A DNA stretch of 6,050 bases. Origin: JANQTF01 sp036835375. GTDB lineage: Bacteria; Bacteroidota; Bacteroidia; J057. Location: contig DAITMB010000201.1 of the NCBI GenBank assembly GCA_036835375.1, forward strand, positions 1 through 6,050. The letters are read 5' to 3'. The stretch's first letter is position 1. Every line of letters begins with the position of its first letter. A program made the position numbers and the translations under genes. The notes beneath the pieces were generated by a model. It was not told where the DNA came from and ran no database searches. It saw nothing but the letters and a program-made list of their open reading frames with translations. This document shows positions 1 through 5,289 of the stretch, in pieces.

Positions 1-1223
1 TTTTTCGTGGGCGAAGTCTCTTCCTTTTGTGCTTCCTTCATCAGGGCGCGCCAGTCGTTGGGCTGGGCGTCGGAGAAGAGGAGAGTGTCTTGATATTCGT
101 CCTCATCGACGTGTAATTGCTCCACAGGCTGTCCGATCAGGGACTCGACCTTGGCCAGAAGCTCTTGCTCCTCAGGACTGCAAAAAGAGATCGCGCGGCC
201 TTTGCGGGTGCCTCGCCCGGTGCGCCCCACCCGGTGCACATAATTCTCAGTTTGCTCCGGCAGGTCATAATTCACCACAAAGTCCACCAGCGGAATGTCC
301 ACGCCACGGGCCGTGAGATCAGTAGCAATGAGCACTTGGAGCTCACCCTGATGAAATCGATTCATCACGCTTCGGCGATCTTCCTGGGTCTTGTCTCCGT
401 GGATGGTTTCGCTCAGGAGACCAGCCCGGGCCATGGCCTGTTGCACTCGCTCGGCCCGGACTTTGGTCCGCACAAACACCAGCATCTTGCTTTCGGGATG
501 CTCCTTGATGAGGCGCTCCAGAAAAAATCGCTTGTCGTCCATGCTAATCATCGCCACGCCATGGGTCACATTTTTGGCGACCTGATTTTCCGGCGAAATT
601 TGGATGCGAATGGCATCCTTGACCAGCGAGTAAGCCAGTTTTTTGATGTATTCGTCGATGGTTGCTGAGAAAAATAGCGTTTGCCGTCGTCGAGGCAGCT
701 TCTGGGTCAACTGCTGAATGTCGCTGAGGAAGCCCAGGTCGAGCATGTGATCAGCCTCGTCAAGCACGAGAATCTCTACTTGGCTAAGATCGAGATGGCC
801 TTGGCTCACGAGGTCAAACATCCTGCCGGGTGTCGCGATCAGAATGTCCACGCCTCGGTTGAGCGTCGTGATCTGCGGGTCTTGGTCCACACCGCCATAA
901 ATGCCAAAGGTTTTCACATGGGTGTGCTGTCCCAGCTTGTGAAAGACCGAATTGAGCTGAATCACCAGTTCGTGGGTTGGCACCATCACGAGCGATTTCA
1001 CGCCTTCGGGGCGCTTGGATTGCTTACGGTGGTGAAGCAAGTGAATGATAGGAATGGCAAAAGCAGCCGTTTTTCCCGTTCCTGTCTGCGCGACGGCAAG
1101 TACATCTTCCCCATCAAGGATGGGAGGAATGGCCTTGAACTGAATGTCAGTGGGCCGATTCCACCCAAGGGCGGTAAGATTCTGCTTGATTTCGGGTGCA
1201 ATCCGGTAGTCGCCAAATTTCAT
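1..1223 (-). CDS. DEAD-box ATP-dependent RNA helicase, RhlE-like (C-terminus off the left edge)
   Basis: This is a cytoplasmic helicase that uses ATP to open short RNA duplexes, probably in ribosome assembly or mRNA turnover as known for RhlE relatives. 407 codons are visible from the ATG at 1221-1223, with no stop before the left edge. The full motif set is present in order: Q motif ending PTDIQ (residues 24-28), motif I AQTGTGKT (45-52), motif Ia PTHELV (82-87), GG (110-111), TPGR (131-134), motif II DEAD (155-158), SAT (186-188), motif IV region LVFVRTK (248-254), motif V ATDLTARGVD (300-309) and motif VI HRVGRTGR (330-337). Beyond about residue 350 comes the acidic RhlE-type tail with an NDW motif (389-391), then a charged end rich in Lys and Glu. 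The start fits because family members begin only about 20 residues before the Q motif. No Shine-Dalgarno sequence precedes it; the bases there are CT-rich. Motif Ia departs from the usual PTRELA. RhlE membership is likely; the exact RNA target is unknown. Confidence 0.95.
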   Translation of the reverse strand, partial: MKFGDYRIAPEIKQNLTALGWNRPTDIQFKAIPPILDGEDVLAVAQTGTGKTAAFAIPIIHLLHHRKQSKRPEGVKSLVMVPTHELVIQLNSVFHKLGQHTHVKTFGIYGGVDQDPQITTLNRGVDILIATPGRMFDLVSQGHLDLSQVEILVLDEADHMLDLGFLSDIQQLTQKLPRRRQTLFFSATIDEYIKKLAYSLVKDAIRIQISPENQVAKNVTHGVAMISMDDKRFFLERLIKEHPESKMLVFVRTKVRAERVQQAMARAGLLSETIHGDKTQEDRRSVMNRFHQGELQVLIATDLTARGVDIPLVDFVVNYDLPEQTENYVHRVGRTGRGTRKGRAISFCSPEEQELLAKVESLIGQPVEQLHVDEDEYQDTLLFSDAQPNDWRALMKEAQKEETSPTK

Positions 1224-1239
1224 ACAAGGAGGAGCTAGA

Positions 1240-1258
1240 TTCCACAAAGATAGTGGAA
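1240..1258. repeat. Perfect 6-bp inverted repeat around the helicase promoter box
   Basis: TTCCAC (1240-1245) and GTGGAA (1253-1258) are exact inverted copies separated by 7 bases, and the TATCTTTG box fills the space between them, sharing one base with an arm. The symmetry suggests an operator for a dimeric regulator. As RNA it would be a weak hairpin with no U-run after it, so it does not look like an intrinsic terminator for cvfB. Confidence 0.5.
1245..1252 (-). promoter_or_regulatory. Candidate -7 promoter box (TATCTTTG) for the helicase gene
   Basis: Read on the minus strand the bases are TATCTTTG, an exact match to the Bacteroidota -7 consensus TAnnTTTG. It lies 21 bases upstream of the helicase ATG and would give a leader of roughly 15-18 nt. 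I could not find a clear -33 TTG element upstream, where the end of the cvfB gene begins, so the call rests on one box. It also sits between the arms of an inverted repeat. Confidence 0.45.
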
Positions 1259-1269
1259 ATAGGAGGGCT

Positions 1270-2100
1270 TCAGGCCAGATAAATGCCATCGGACTCCAAG
1301 CGCACGAGTCGCTGCTTGTAGAGGGTTCCGACTGCTTTTTTGAAGGTTTTTTTGCTCATTTCGAGAGCAGCGTAGATGGCTTCCGGGCTGCTTTTGTCGT
1401 GGAGGGGAAGGTATCCAGATTCTTTTTCGAGGCGAAGGAGAATCTTCTCTGCATTGGGTTCTATGTTTTTCACGCCCTGCTGCTGGAGGGCGATGTCGAG
1501 TTTATTGTCCGGGCGAATGTGCTTGACATAGCCAGTGCGTTGCTCTCCTTCCTGAAGGGGAGCGAAGATTTCACTGTGATAAATCAGCCCTTTGTGGCGA
1601 TGGTTGACAATGACATTCACCCCCAGATCGGTCGTGTCCCAAATCAGGAGTTCCACTTCTTCTCCTTCCTCGACGCTAAGAGTCTCATTGTCGAGAAAGC
1701 GATGCAAATGAGCCGATGCGACCAGCCGCTCGGAGCGATCATCGTAATAGAGGATCACCATGTGCTCTTCCCCCGGCTGCATTCTCCCCACCTGCTCGCG
1801 AAAGGGAACGAAAAGATCTTTTTCCAAGCCCCAATCCAAAAATGCTCCGTGTTCGCTCACCTGCTTCACGCGGAGTTTGGCGATGTGGTTCAGGGTGATG
1901 AGCGGTTCCAGGGTCGTAGCGATGGGCCGATGTTCATGATCTTTGTATAAAAATACCTCCAGCCCATAGCCCGGCAAACTGCCCTCCGGCAGATATTTTT
2001 GTGGAATGAGCACTTCGTCGCCGACCTCATTTCTCAACACTGCACCGATATCGGTAAGGCGGGCGACTTCGAGGACTTGGTGGGTACCAATGTGGAGCAT
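1270..2100 (-). CDS. cvfB: CvfB/YitL-family RNA-binding protein (S1-like domains plus winged helix)
   Basis: This 276-residue protein matches the CvfB family in length and domain order. An N-terminal S1-like barrel spans about 1-62 (GAVLRNEVGDEVLIPQKYL). A canonical S1 domain spans about 68-137, with the signature HGAFLDWGLEKDLFVPF at 84-100. A third S1-like domain spans about 143-207 (GVNVIVNHRHKGLIYHSEI). A C-terminal winged helix-turn-helix spans about 212-276 (AIYAALEMSKKTFKKAVGTL, then a wing with RLESDGIYL). Family members bind RNA in the cytoplasm; CvfB of Staphylococcus aureus affects virulence gene expression, but the role outside Firmicutes is poorly defined. The ATG at 2098-2100 starts directly at the first barrel, as expected. 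No Shine-Dalgarno sequence is visible. The gene lies 46 bases upstream of the helicase gene on the same strand, and the two RNA-binding proteins could share a transcript. The frame is intact. Family assignment is strong; function is inferred. Confidence 0.92.
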   Translation of the reverse strand: MLHIGTHQVLEVARLTDIGAVLRNEVGDEVLIPQKYLPEGSLPGYGLEVFLYKDHEHRPIATTLEPLITLNHIAKLRVKQVSEHGAFLDWGLEKDLFVPFREQVGRMQPGEEHMVILYYDDRSERLVASAHLHRFLDNETLSVEEGEEVELLIWDTTDLGVNVIVNHRHKGLIYHSEIFAPLQEGEQRTGYVKHIRPDNKLDIALQQQGVKNIEPNAEKILLRLEKESGYLPLHDKSSPEAIYAALEMSKKTFKKAVGTLYKQRLVRLESDGIYLA

Positions 2101-2201
2101 GACGTGGTGAGGATAAAAGGGACTGAGTTGCTGCGGAAGCAGATCTGAGAAGTTACCCGACTGGCCTACTGGGAACAGTCATTACGAAATAAATTCAGCC
2201 T

Positions 2202-2209
2202 CAAATATA
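2202..2209 (-). promoter_or_regulatory. Candidate -7 promoter box (TATATTTG) for cvfB
   Basis: On the minus strand the bases TATATTTG match the Bacteroidota -7 consensus TAnnTTTG exactly. The box lies about 100 bases upstream of the cvfB ATG, so the leader would be about 95 nt. No clear -33 TTG is seen at the usual distance; a TTTG only a few bases upstream is too close to serve. In AT-rich spacer a chance match is possible. Confidence 0.35.
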
Positions 2210-2393
2210 CGCAAATCTCGTCGATGGCTCAGGGTAGGCAGATGTGGTATAGCTGTAGTAACTGGACGTAGCGGAGTGAAAAGAAGTCCAAGACTGTATG
2301 ATAGTGATCGTAGGATTTGATGGCAGAGGGTAATTTGCCTAGGTAGCGATCAGAAAAGGTCATATCAGAAAATTACTCTTTCCTCGTTATATG

Positions 2394-2443
2394 TTTCGAC
2401 AGACAACCCGAGCGCTCTCTTTTCTTTGTCTCATTTCGACAGA
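2394..2443 (+). repeat. Two exact copies of TTTCGACAGA, 40 bases apart
   Basis: TTTCGACAGA occurs at 2394-2403 and again at 2434-2443. The start-to-start distance is exactly 40 bases, close to four helical turns, so both copies face roughly the same side of the DNA. They flank the weak promoter-like box TTTCTTTG (2421-2428) and lie 49-98 bases upstream of the secreted protein's ATG. This arrangement suits a pair of regulator binding sites, which is an inference. Confidence 0.5.
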
Positions 2444-2467
2444 TTCTCTTGGTGAACGCTCCACAAA

Positions 2468-2480
2468 CTTCAGCCTGAAG
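2468..2480 (+). repeat. Short palindrome CTTCAG-C-CTGAAG before the start codon at 2492
   Basis: Two perfect 6-base arms around a single central base end 11 bases before the ATG at 2492, where a ribosome binding site would be expected. As DNA it resembles a compact operator. As RNA a one-base loop cannot form, so any hairpin would lose inner pairs and be very weak. No Shine-Dalgarno sequence is present beside it. Confidence 0.4.
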
Positions 2481-2491
2481 ACTACCCACAC

Positions 2492-3016
2492 ATGATTCAA
2501 GTAATTTTGCTCCCGCTCCTGCTTCATTTTATGAGCTCAGCTTCGAGCCCAACTTCTGGGGCAGTACCCCATCCTTTTCCGGGGACCTACGTGCTGGAAG
2601 GCTATGTCCTTCAAGAAGACACCCTCCGACTCGTGAAGCATAGCCCTTCGCCAGTCGAAAATTTCCAACAGGTATTTACTTTTGCGGACGACCGCAGGGT
2701 GGGTCTTGAGCTTCAGACACCAAGCGGTTTCTTTCGTTGTGGCAATGGCATGATGTACTTGGAGGCATCAAGCTACCGATATCACCCCAAAAAGCAGCAA
2801 CTCAGCCTTCGGCTGGAGGGAGGTCATTTGGTTGAAGACAAATTTTCATACCGTGCCCGCTACGACGTCCTCTCTGAAGGCGAGGGCAAATTCTTACTTG
2901 TTCGTAGCAAAGTGAAGCGACTACGTATAAAACCAGATGGGCAGGCAACCCCAAGGCCGCCTGTCCCACCCGTTCAAGAGCATACTCCCACTGGCTTGGA
3001 GGCCAGGGCTTACTGA
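2492..3016 (+). CDS. Small secreted protein of unknown function
   Basis: I do not recognise this 174-residue protein. It opens with a hydrophobic stretch (MIQVILLPLLLHFMSSASS, residues 1-19) that reads as a signal peptide, although the usual positive charge at the N-terminus is missing. Cleavage is plausible around residues 17-24, and export to the periplasm or beyond is likely. Residues about 30-146 alternate hydrophobic and polar positions in short strands (GTYVLEGYVL, VGLELQTPSGFF, LSLRLEG, KFLLVRSKVKRLRI), suggesting a small beta-rich fold, perhaps lipocalin-like. It has a single Cys (83) and a proline-rich tail (154-160, PRPPVPP) with no T9SS sorting domain. ATG 2492 is the only usable start, since an in-frame TGA lies at 2453-2455 with no other start between. 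Its stop overlaps the end of the convergent propeller gene by 7 bases. The reading frame is credible; function is unknown. Confidence 0.72.
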   Translation: MIQVILLPLLLHFMSSASSPTSGAVPHPFPGTYVLEGYVLQEDTLRLVKHSPSPVENFQQVFTFADDRRVGLELQTPSGFFRCGNGMMYLEASSYRYHPKKQQLSLRLEGGHLVEDKFSYRARYDVLSEGEGKFLLVRSKVKRLRIKPDGQATPRPPVPPVQEHTPTGLEARAY

Positions 3017-4770
3017 GCAAAAGGGCCAGGAATCAACAATTTTCGACTTGTGACAGGTTGACCAAGATGCTTGACATGAAGCAGATACAGGCTGTTGGCC
3101 CAACCTTGGGTATGGACGGTAATCCATGATTGTTGTGGATCGATGTTCCCTTCAGCGACTTGCCGACCTTGCAGGTCATACACGGCATAGGTGAGGGGAG
3201 GGCGATCCGCCTGATTGGAAAGAATACTAATTTGTAAGGAAGATCCCACGATCTGGATCGGCCCCAAGATGTTTGGGTCAAGTTGACCAGCAAAAGGGTA
3301 CACTCGTCGGCGCGATCCAGGTGCCGGAGGAGGAGGCGGTGTTTGGCTTCCGGTGTACTCCAGCGTACACCACGAAACATTCATCGGGAGATTTTTGACT
3401 TGATAAAGAAAACCCTGGGCCGTGCCGCCTGTGTAACTATTTCCTTTTGACGCTTGGTTGATGGAAGCGGTGGTGTACTGCGCTTCTAACGGGCGGAGAC
3501 ATTGGCCATTGTCGCTCAAAATACCGTTGGAAATCGGTGCCCGGACCAATACCACTCTGCGATCCACCACCGTATTGGCATCAAAATACACATGATATTG
3601 CCCAGTAGCGATGAATTCATCCGTGGCGCTGAGCGCTGTCACATCCGAAAAGCCTTCTGCAAATATCAGGTCGCTCCCCTGATAGTTTGAATATCCCTGT
3701 GTCCAGCGAATATCACCTAGCCCATCCACCGCGATCGCCACGCTGTGAGTCTCCAAATCGGTGGCTCCTCGGCGAGTCGTGCCCACTAAGATCGCGCCGT
3801 TTTGACTTGGCGTTCTGAGCGAAGAAACGGCAGCAACCCCGTTGATTTCGAATTCTTCGTGGCCGTTTATGTGGTAATGGCGAAGAAACAGCTCGGATCC
3901 GCCGGGTGTGAGCGCCAGCAAGAATCCGTTTCGTGTGCCATCATGATGGGTAGCCAGCCCAGCCACGAGCAGGTAGCCATCGGGATGCCATGCAGTAGCG
4001 CGTGTTTCATAGGCTACATCCGGCGACTCATAGACCGACGACCAGTGCAGGTTCATAGATGAATCTAAGTTGGCGACCATGATGGACGGTTGCAGGTCCG
4101 CGGATGCGATTCCCACAAGATAGTACTCTCCCACCTCTTCATGATAGGCCATCGCCACGGCCTTGGTCTCGGAATCAGTCGGGAGATACGTGCCGTCAAT
4201 CAAGCGCCCATCGGAAGCGAATCGGCTCACCATCGTCACTGCGGGATAATTTCCGTTGTCGGGCCCTGAAAAGGTGTAGATCTGCTGTTGCTGCTGGTTG
4301 AAGTGCAATGCCTCAAAGGACCAATTGGAGGCCATGGAAGCCCAGTTGAATGCACCACCAGGCGCAATGCTGGTGAGAGTTTTTTCACTTCCTCTTCCCA
4401 AGCCAGCATAATGCTGCACAAACGCCCCACCGACGTAGTAATTTCCTTCGCTATCTACTGCGACCGAGGCGGCACGAATGCCATTGAGGCTCGTAGCAGA
4501 ATTCGTCGTGATGGCGCGCTGCACCTTCGGATCACCATTCCGATCAGTGCGAATGAGAAAACCGGAGTTTTTGTAGTCTGGAGCATTGCCTTTGAGATCG
4601 CCTACAATGGCAAATTCCTGTGTTCCTGGTACAACGACCACCCTGCGGGCTTGAAGATGGACACCCGGGTGTTGCTCAGGAAATTCATAAGTGACCTTGA
4701 ATGTTTGCGCTCCTAAATGCAATGGGAGCACAAGCAAGAGCGAAAATCCAAGGGTAAGAATATGCTTCAT
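3010..4770 (-). CDS. Secreted beta-propeller-like repeat protein with T9SS type A C-terminal sorting domain
   Basis: This 586-residue protein is exported across both membranes. Residues 1-21 form a clear signal peptide (MKHILTLGFSLLLVLPLHLG, cleavage near LGA-Q). Residues about 40-415 hold repeats of the form 'strand, GG or G, readable D/N-G turn, W', for example EFAIVGDLKGN, EGNYYVGGAF, GYLLVAGLATHHDGTRNGF and GAILVGTTRRGATD. These resemble the blades of Bacteroidota surface beta-propellers. C424 and C468 may pair. A proline linker (PPPPPAP, 478-484) and a basic RRR lead to a C-terminal domain from about 505: YAVYDLQGRQVAEG (528-541), then SLYLLHVKHLGQPVTSRKLL, the type A sorting pattern read by the T9SS. 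Such proteins end up secreted or on the cell surface. An in-frame ATG 12 codons upstream is rejected because it would put polar residues before the signal peptide. A five-Gln run (159-163) is unusual. I see no enzyme motif; ligand or adhesion roles remain open. Confidence 0.88.
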   Translation of the reverse strand: MKHILTLGFSLLLVLPLHLGAQTFKVTYEFPEQHPGVHLQARRVVVVPGTQEFAIVGDLKGNAPDYKNSGFLIRTDRNGDPKVQRAITTNSATSLNGIRAASVAVDSEGNYYVGGAFVQHYAGLGRGSEKTLTSIAPGGAFNWASMASNWSFEALHFNQQQQQIYTFSGPDNGNYPAVTMVSRFASDGRLIDGTYLPTDSETKAVAMAYHEEVGEYYLVGIASADLQPSIMVANLDSSMNLHWSSVYESPDVAYETRATAWHPDGYLLVAGLATHHDGTRNGFLLALTPGGSELFLRHYHINGHEEFEINGVAAVSSLRTPSQNGAILVGTTRRGATDLETHSVAIAVDGLGDIRWTQGYSNYQGSDLIFAEGFSDVTALSATDEFIATGQYHVYFDANTVVDRRVVLVRAPISNGILSDNGQCLRPLEAQYTTASINQASKGNSYTGGTAQGFLYQVKNLPMNVSWCTLEYTGSQTPPPPPAPGSRRRVYPFAGQLDPNILGPIQIVGSSLQISILSNQADRPPLTYAVYDLQGRQVAEGNIDPQQSWITVHTQGWANSLYLLHVKHLGQPVTSRKLLIPGPFAQ

Positions 4771-5078
4771 AGAGTTGGCCAGATTGTGTTGTGATGTCTG
4801 GCACAAACCTGCATCTAATTCATTATTTCGTAAAACCTATAATTTTGTATTTGTTACAGTGTGGATATTCTATTTAAAATGAATTATTGCGCTGGTTTCT
4901 ACTCTTGCCTACTTATGGACAAAGGAAATGCTTCTATTTTTCGGTATAAATCGAGATAATTTCTTTCAGAAAAAATCCTGTTGATCATGCCTTTCGGTTC
5001 TCGGAGTTTTTTTCTGCTTTCTGATTCGTGTTTACATTTTTGATTTCTTGACAACGATAGCGGAAAGAATAGGAGTTG

Positions 5079-5095
5079 CGCTCCCTCTGGGAGCG
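5079..5095. repeat. Hairpin 1: 7-bp perfect stem, 3-base loop
   Basis: CGCTCCC (5079-5085) pairs perfectly with GGGAGCG (5089-5095) around a TCT loop. The sequence CGAAT runs across the end of the 3' arm (5094-5098), as it also does after hairpin 2 (5144-5148). On the plus strand the tetranucleotide GGAG sits three bases before the stem, an arrangement that recalls REP elements. No U-run follows on either strand, so it is not a standard terminator. Confidence 0.65.
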
Positions 5096-5110
5096 AATGA
5101 CCGAGCTGAC

Positions 5111-5152
5111 GCGATTCATAAAGGGGCGCGACCTCTACGAGGTCGAATCGCC
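5111..5152. repeat. Hairpin 2: 7-bp perfect stem with nested outer arms
   Basis: The core is CGACCTC (5129-5135) paired with GAGGTCG (5139-5145) around TAC. GGCG (5125-5128) can extend it by pairing with CGCC (5149-5152) if AAT (5146-5148) bulges out. A competing outer pair is GCGATTC (5111-5117) with GAATCGC (5145-5151). The two folds are mutually exclusive at the outer arms. The core begins exactly 50 bases after the core of hairpin 1 and has the same stem and loop sizes. Confidence 0.65.
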
Positions 5153-5164
5153 TTGCATCGATAC

Positions 5165-5199
5165 GGGCTTGCTACTTATGTAGTAGCGAGTCAATGCCC
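5165..5199. repeat. Hairpin 3: 9-bp stem with one G-T pair and an outer GGG/CCC clamp
   Basis: CTTGCTACT (5168-5176) pairs with AGTAGCGAG (5182-5190) around the loop TATGT, with a single G-T pair. GGG (5165-5167) can clamp with CCC (5197-5199), leaving TCAATG bulged on the 3' side. A 3'-side bulge containing AAT is shared with hairpin 2. This is the first of the three hairpins that a transcript leaving the aminotransferase gene would meet, about 100 nt after its stop codon. Confidence 0.6.
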
Positions 5200-5289
5200 A
5201 CAGGCCGCCACCGGAAGGGTCGCACCTGTAGTCCCGTCCCGCCATTGATGCGCGTCAGGGGGACCAAAATTTTTGCGATCGGCCAGAAA

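Larger units (their letters stand above)
2101..2491. other. Divergent intergenic spacer between cvfB and the small secreted protein gene
   Basis: These 391 bases separate two genes that point away from each other, so promoters for both must lie here. It holds the TATATTTG box for cvfB, a 10-base direct repeat (2394-2403 and 2434-2443) and a 6-bp palindrome just before the plus-strand start. For the plus-strand gene the best promoter candidate is TTTCTTTG at 2421-2428, one base off TAnnTTTG and located between the two direct repeats. I see no convincing reading frame, tRNA-like cloverleaf or riboswitch. The stretch 2221-2390 shows nothing I can name. Confidence 0.6.
4771..5289. other. Long spacer: AT-rich leader side and hairpin-rich GC-richer side
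   Basis: These 519 bases lie between two minus-strand genes. The part nearer the propeller gene (about 4810-5070) is AT-rich and should hold that gene's promoter. The best minus-strand candidate is CAGGTTTG at about 4804-4811, one base off TAnnTTTG and weak. The part nearer the aminotransferase (about 5071-5260) is visibly GC-richer and holds three compact hairpins, followed by the wider inverted pair TCAATG (5191-5196) and CATTGA (5243-5248). I find no supported gene, tRNA or classical terminator with a U-run. Confidence 0.6.

Noticed and set aside
117..1238. Two long open frames on the plus strand (117-668 and 681-1238) opposite the helicase
   Set aside because: They lie fully antisense to a helicase with every motif intact, and their translations show no domain or sensible composition. 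They are side effects of codon bias.
1399..1950. A 183-codon open frame on the plus strand opposite cvfB
   Set aside because: It is antisense to a complete CvfB-family gene, and the translation has no recognisable motif.
2131..2142. CTGC-GGAA-GCAG mini-hairpin in the cvfB leader region
   Set aside because: A 4-bp stem is expected by chance, and the GNRA-like loop is on the strand that is not transcribed towards cvfB.
4771..4806. Upstream in-frame ATG that would add 12 residues to the propeller protein
   Set aside because: The extra residues are polar and include a Cys, and would precede a textbook signal peptide that begins with MKH at 4768-4770.
4994..5013. Run of seven T after a CGG-rich stretch, suggestive of an intrinsic terminator on the plus strand
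   Set aside because: The preceding bases do not form a stem; they are closer to a direct repeat (CGGTTCTCGG). No plus-strand gene ends nearby.
5048..5075. TTGACA followed 16 bases later by TAGGAG on the plus strand, like a sigma-70 promoter
   Set aside because: No plus-strand gene follows, the second box is poor, and housekeeping promoters in Bacteroidota do not use this consensus.
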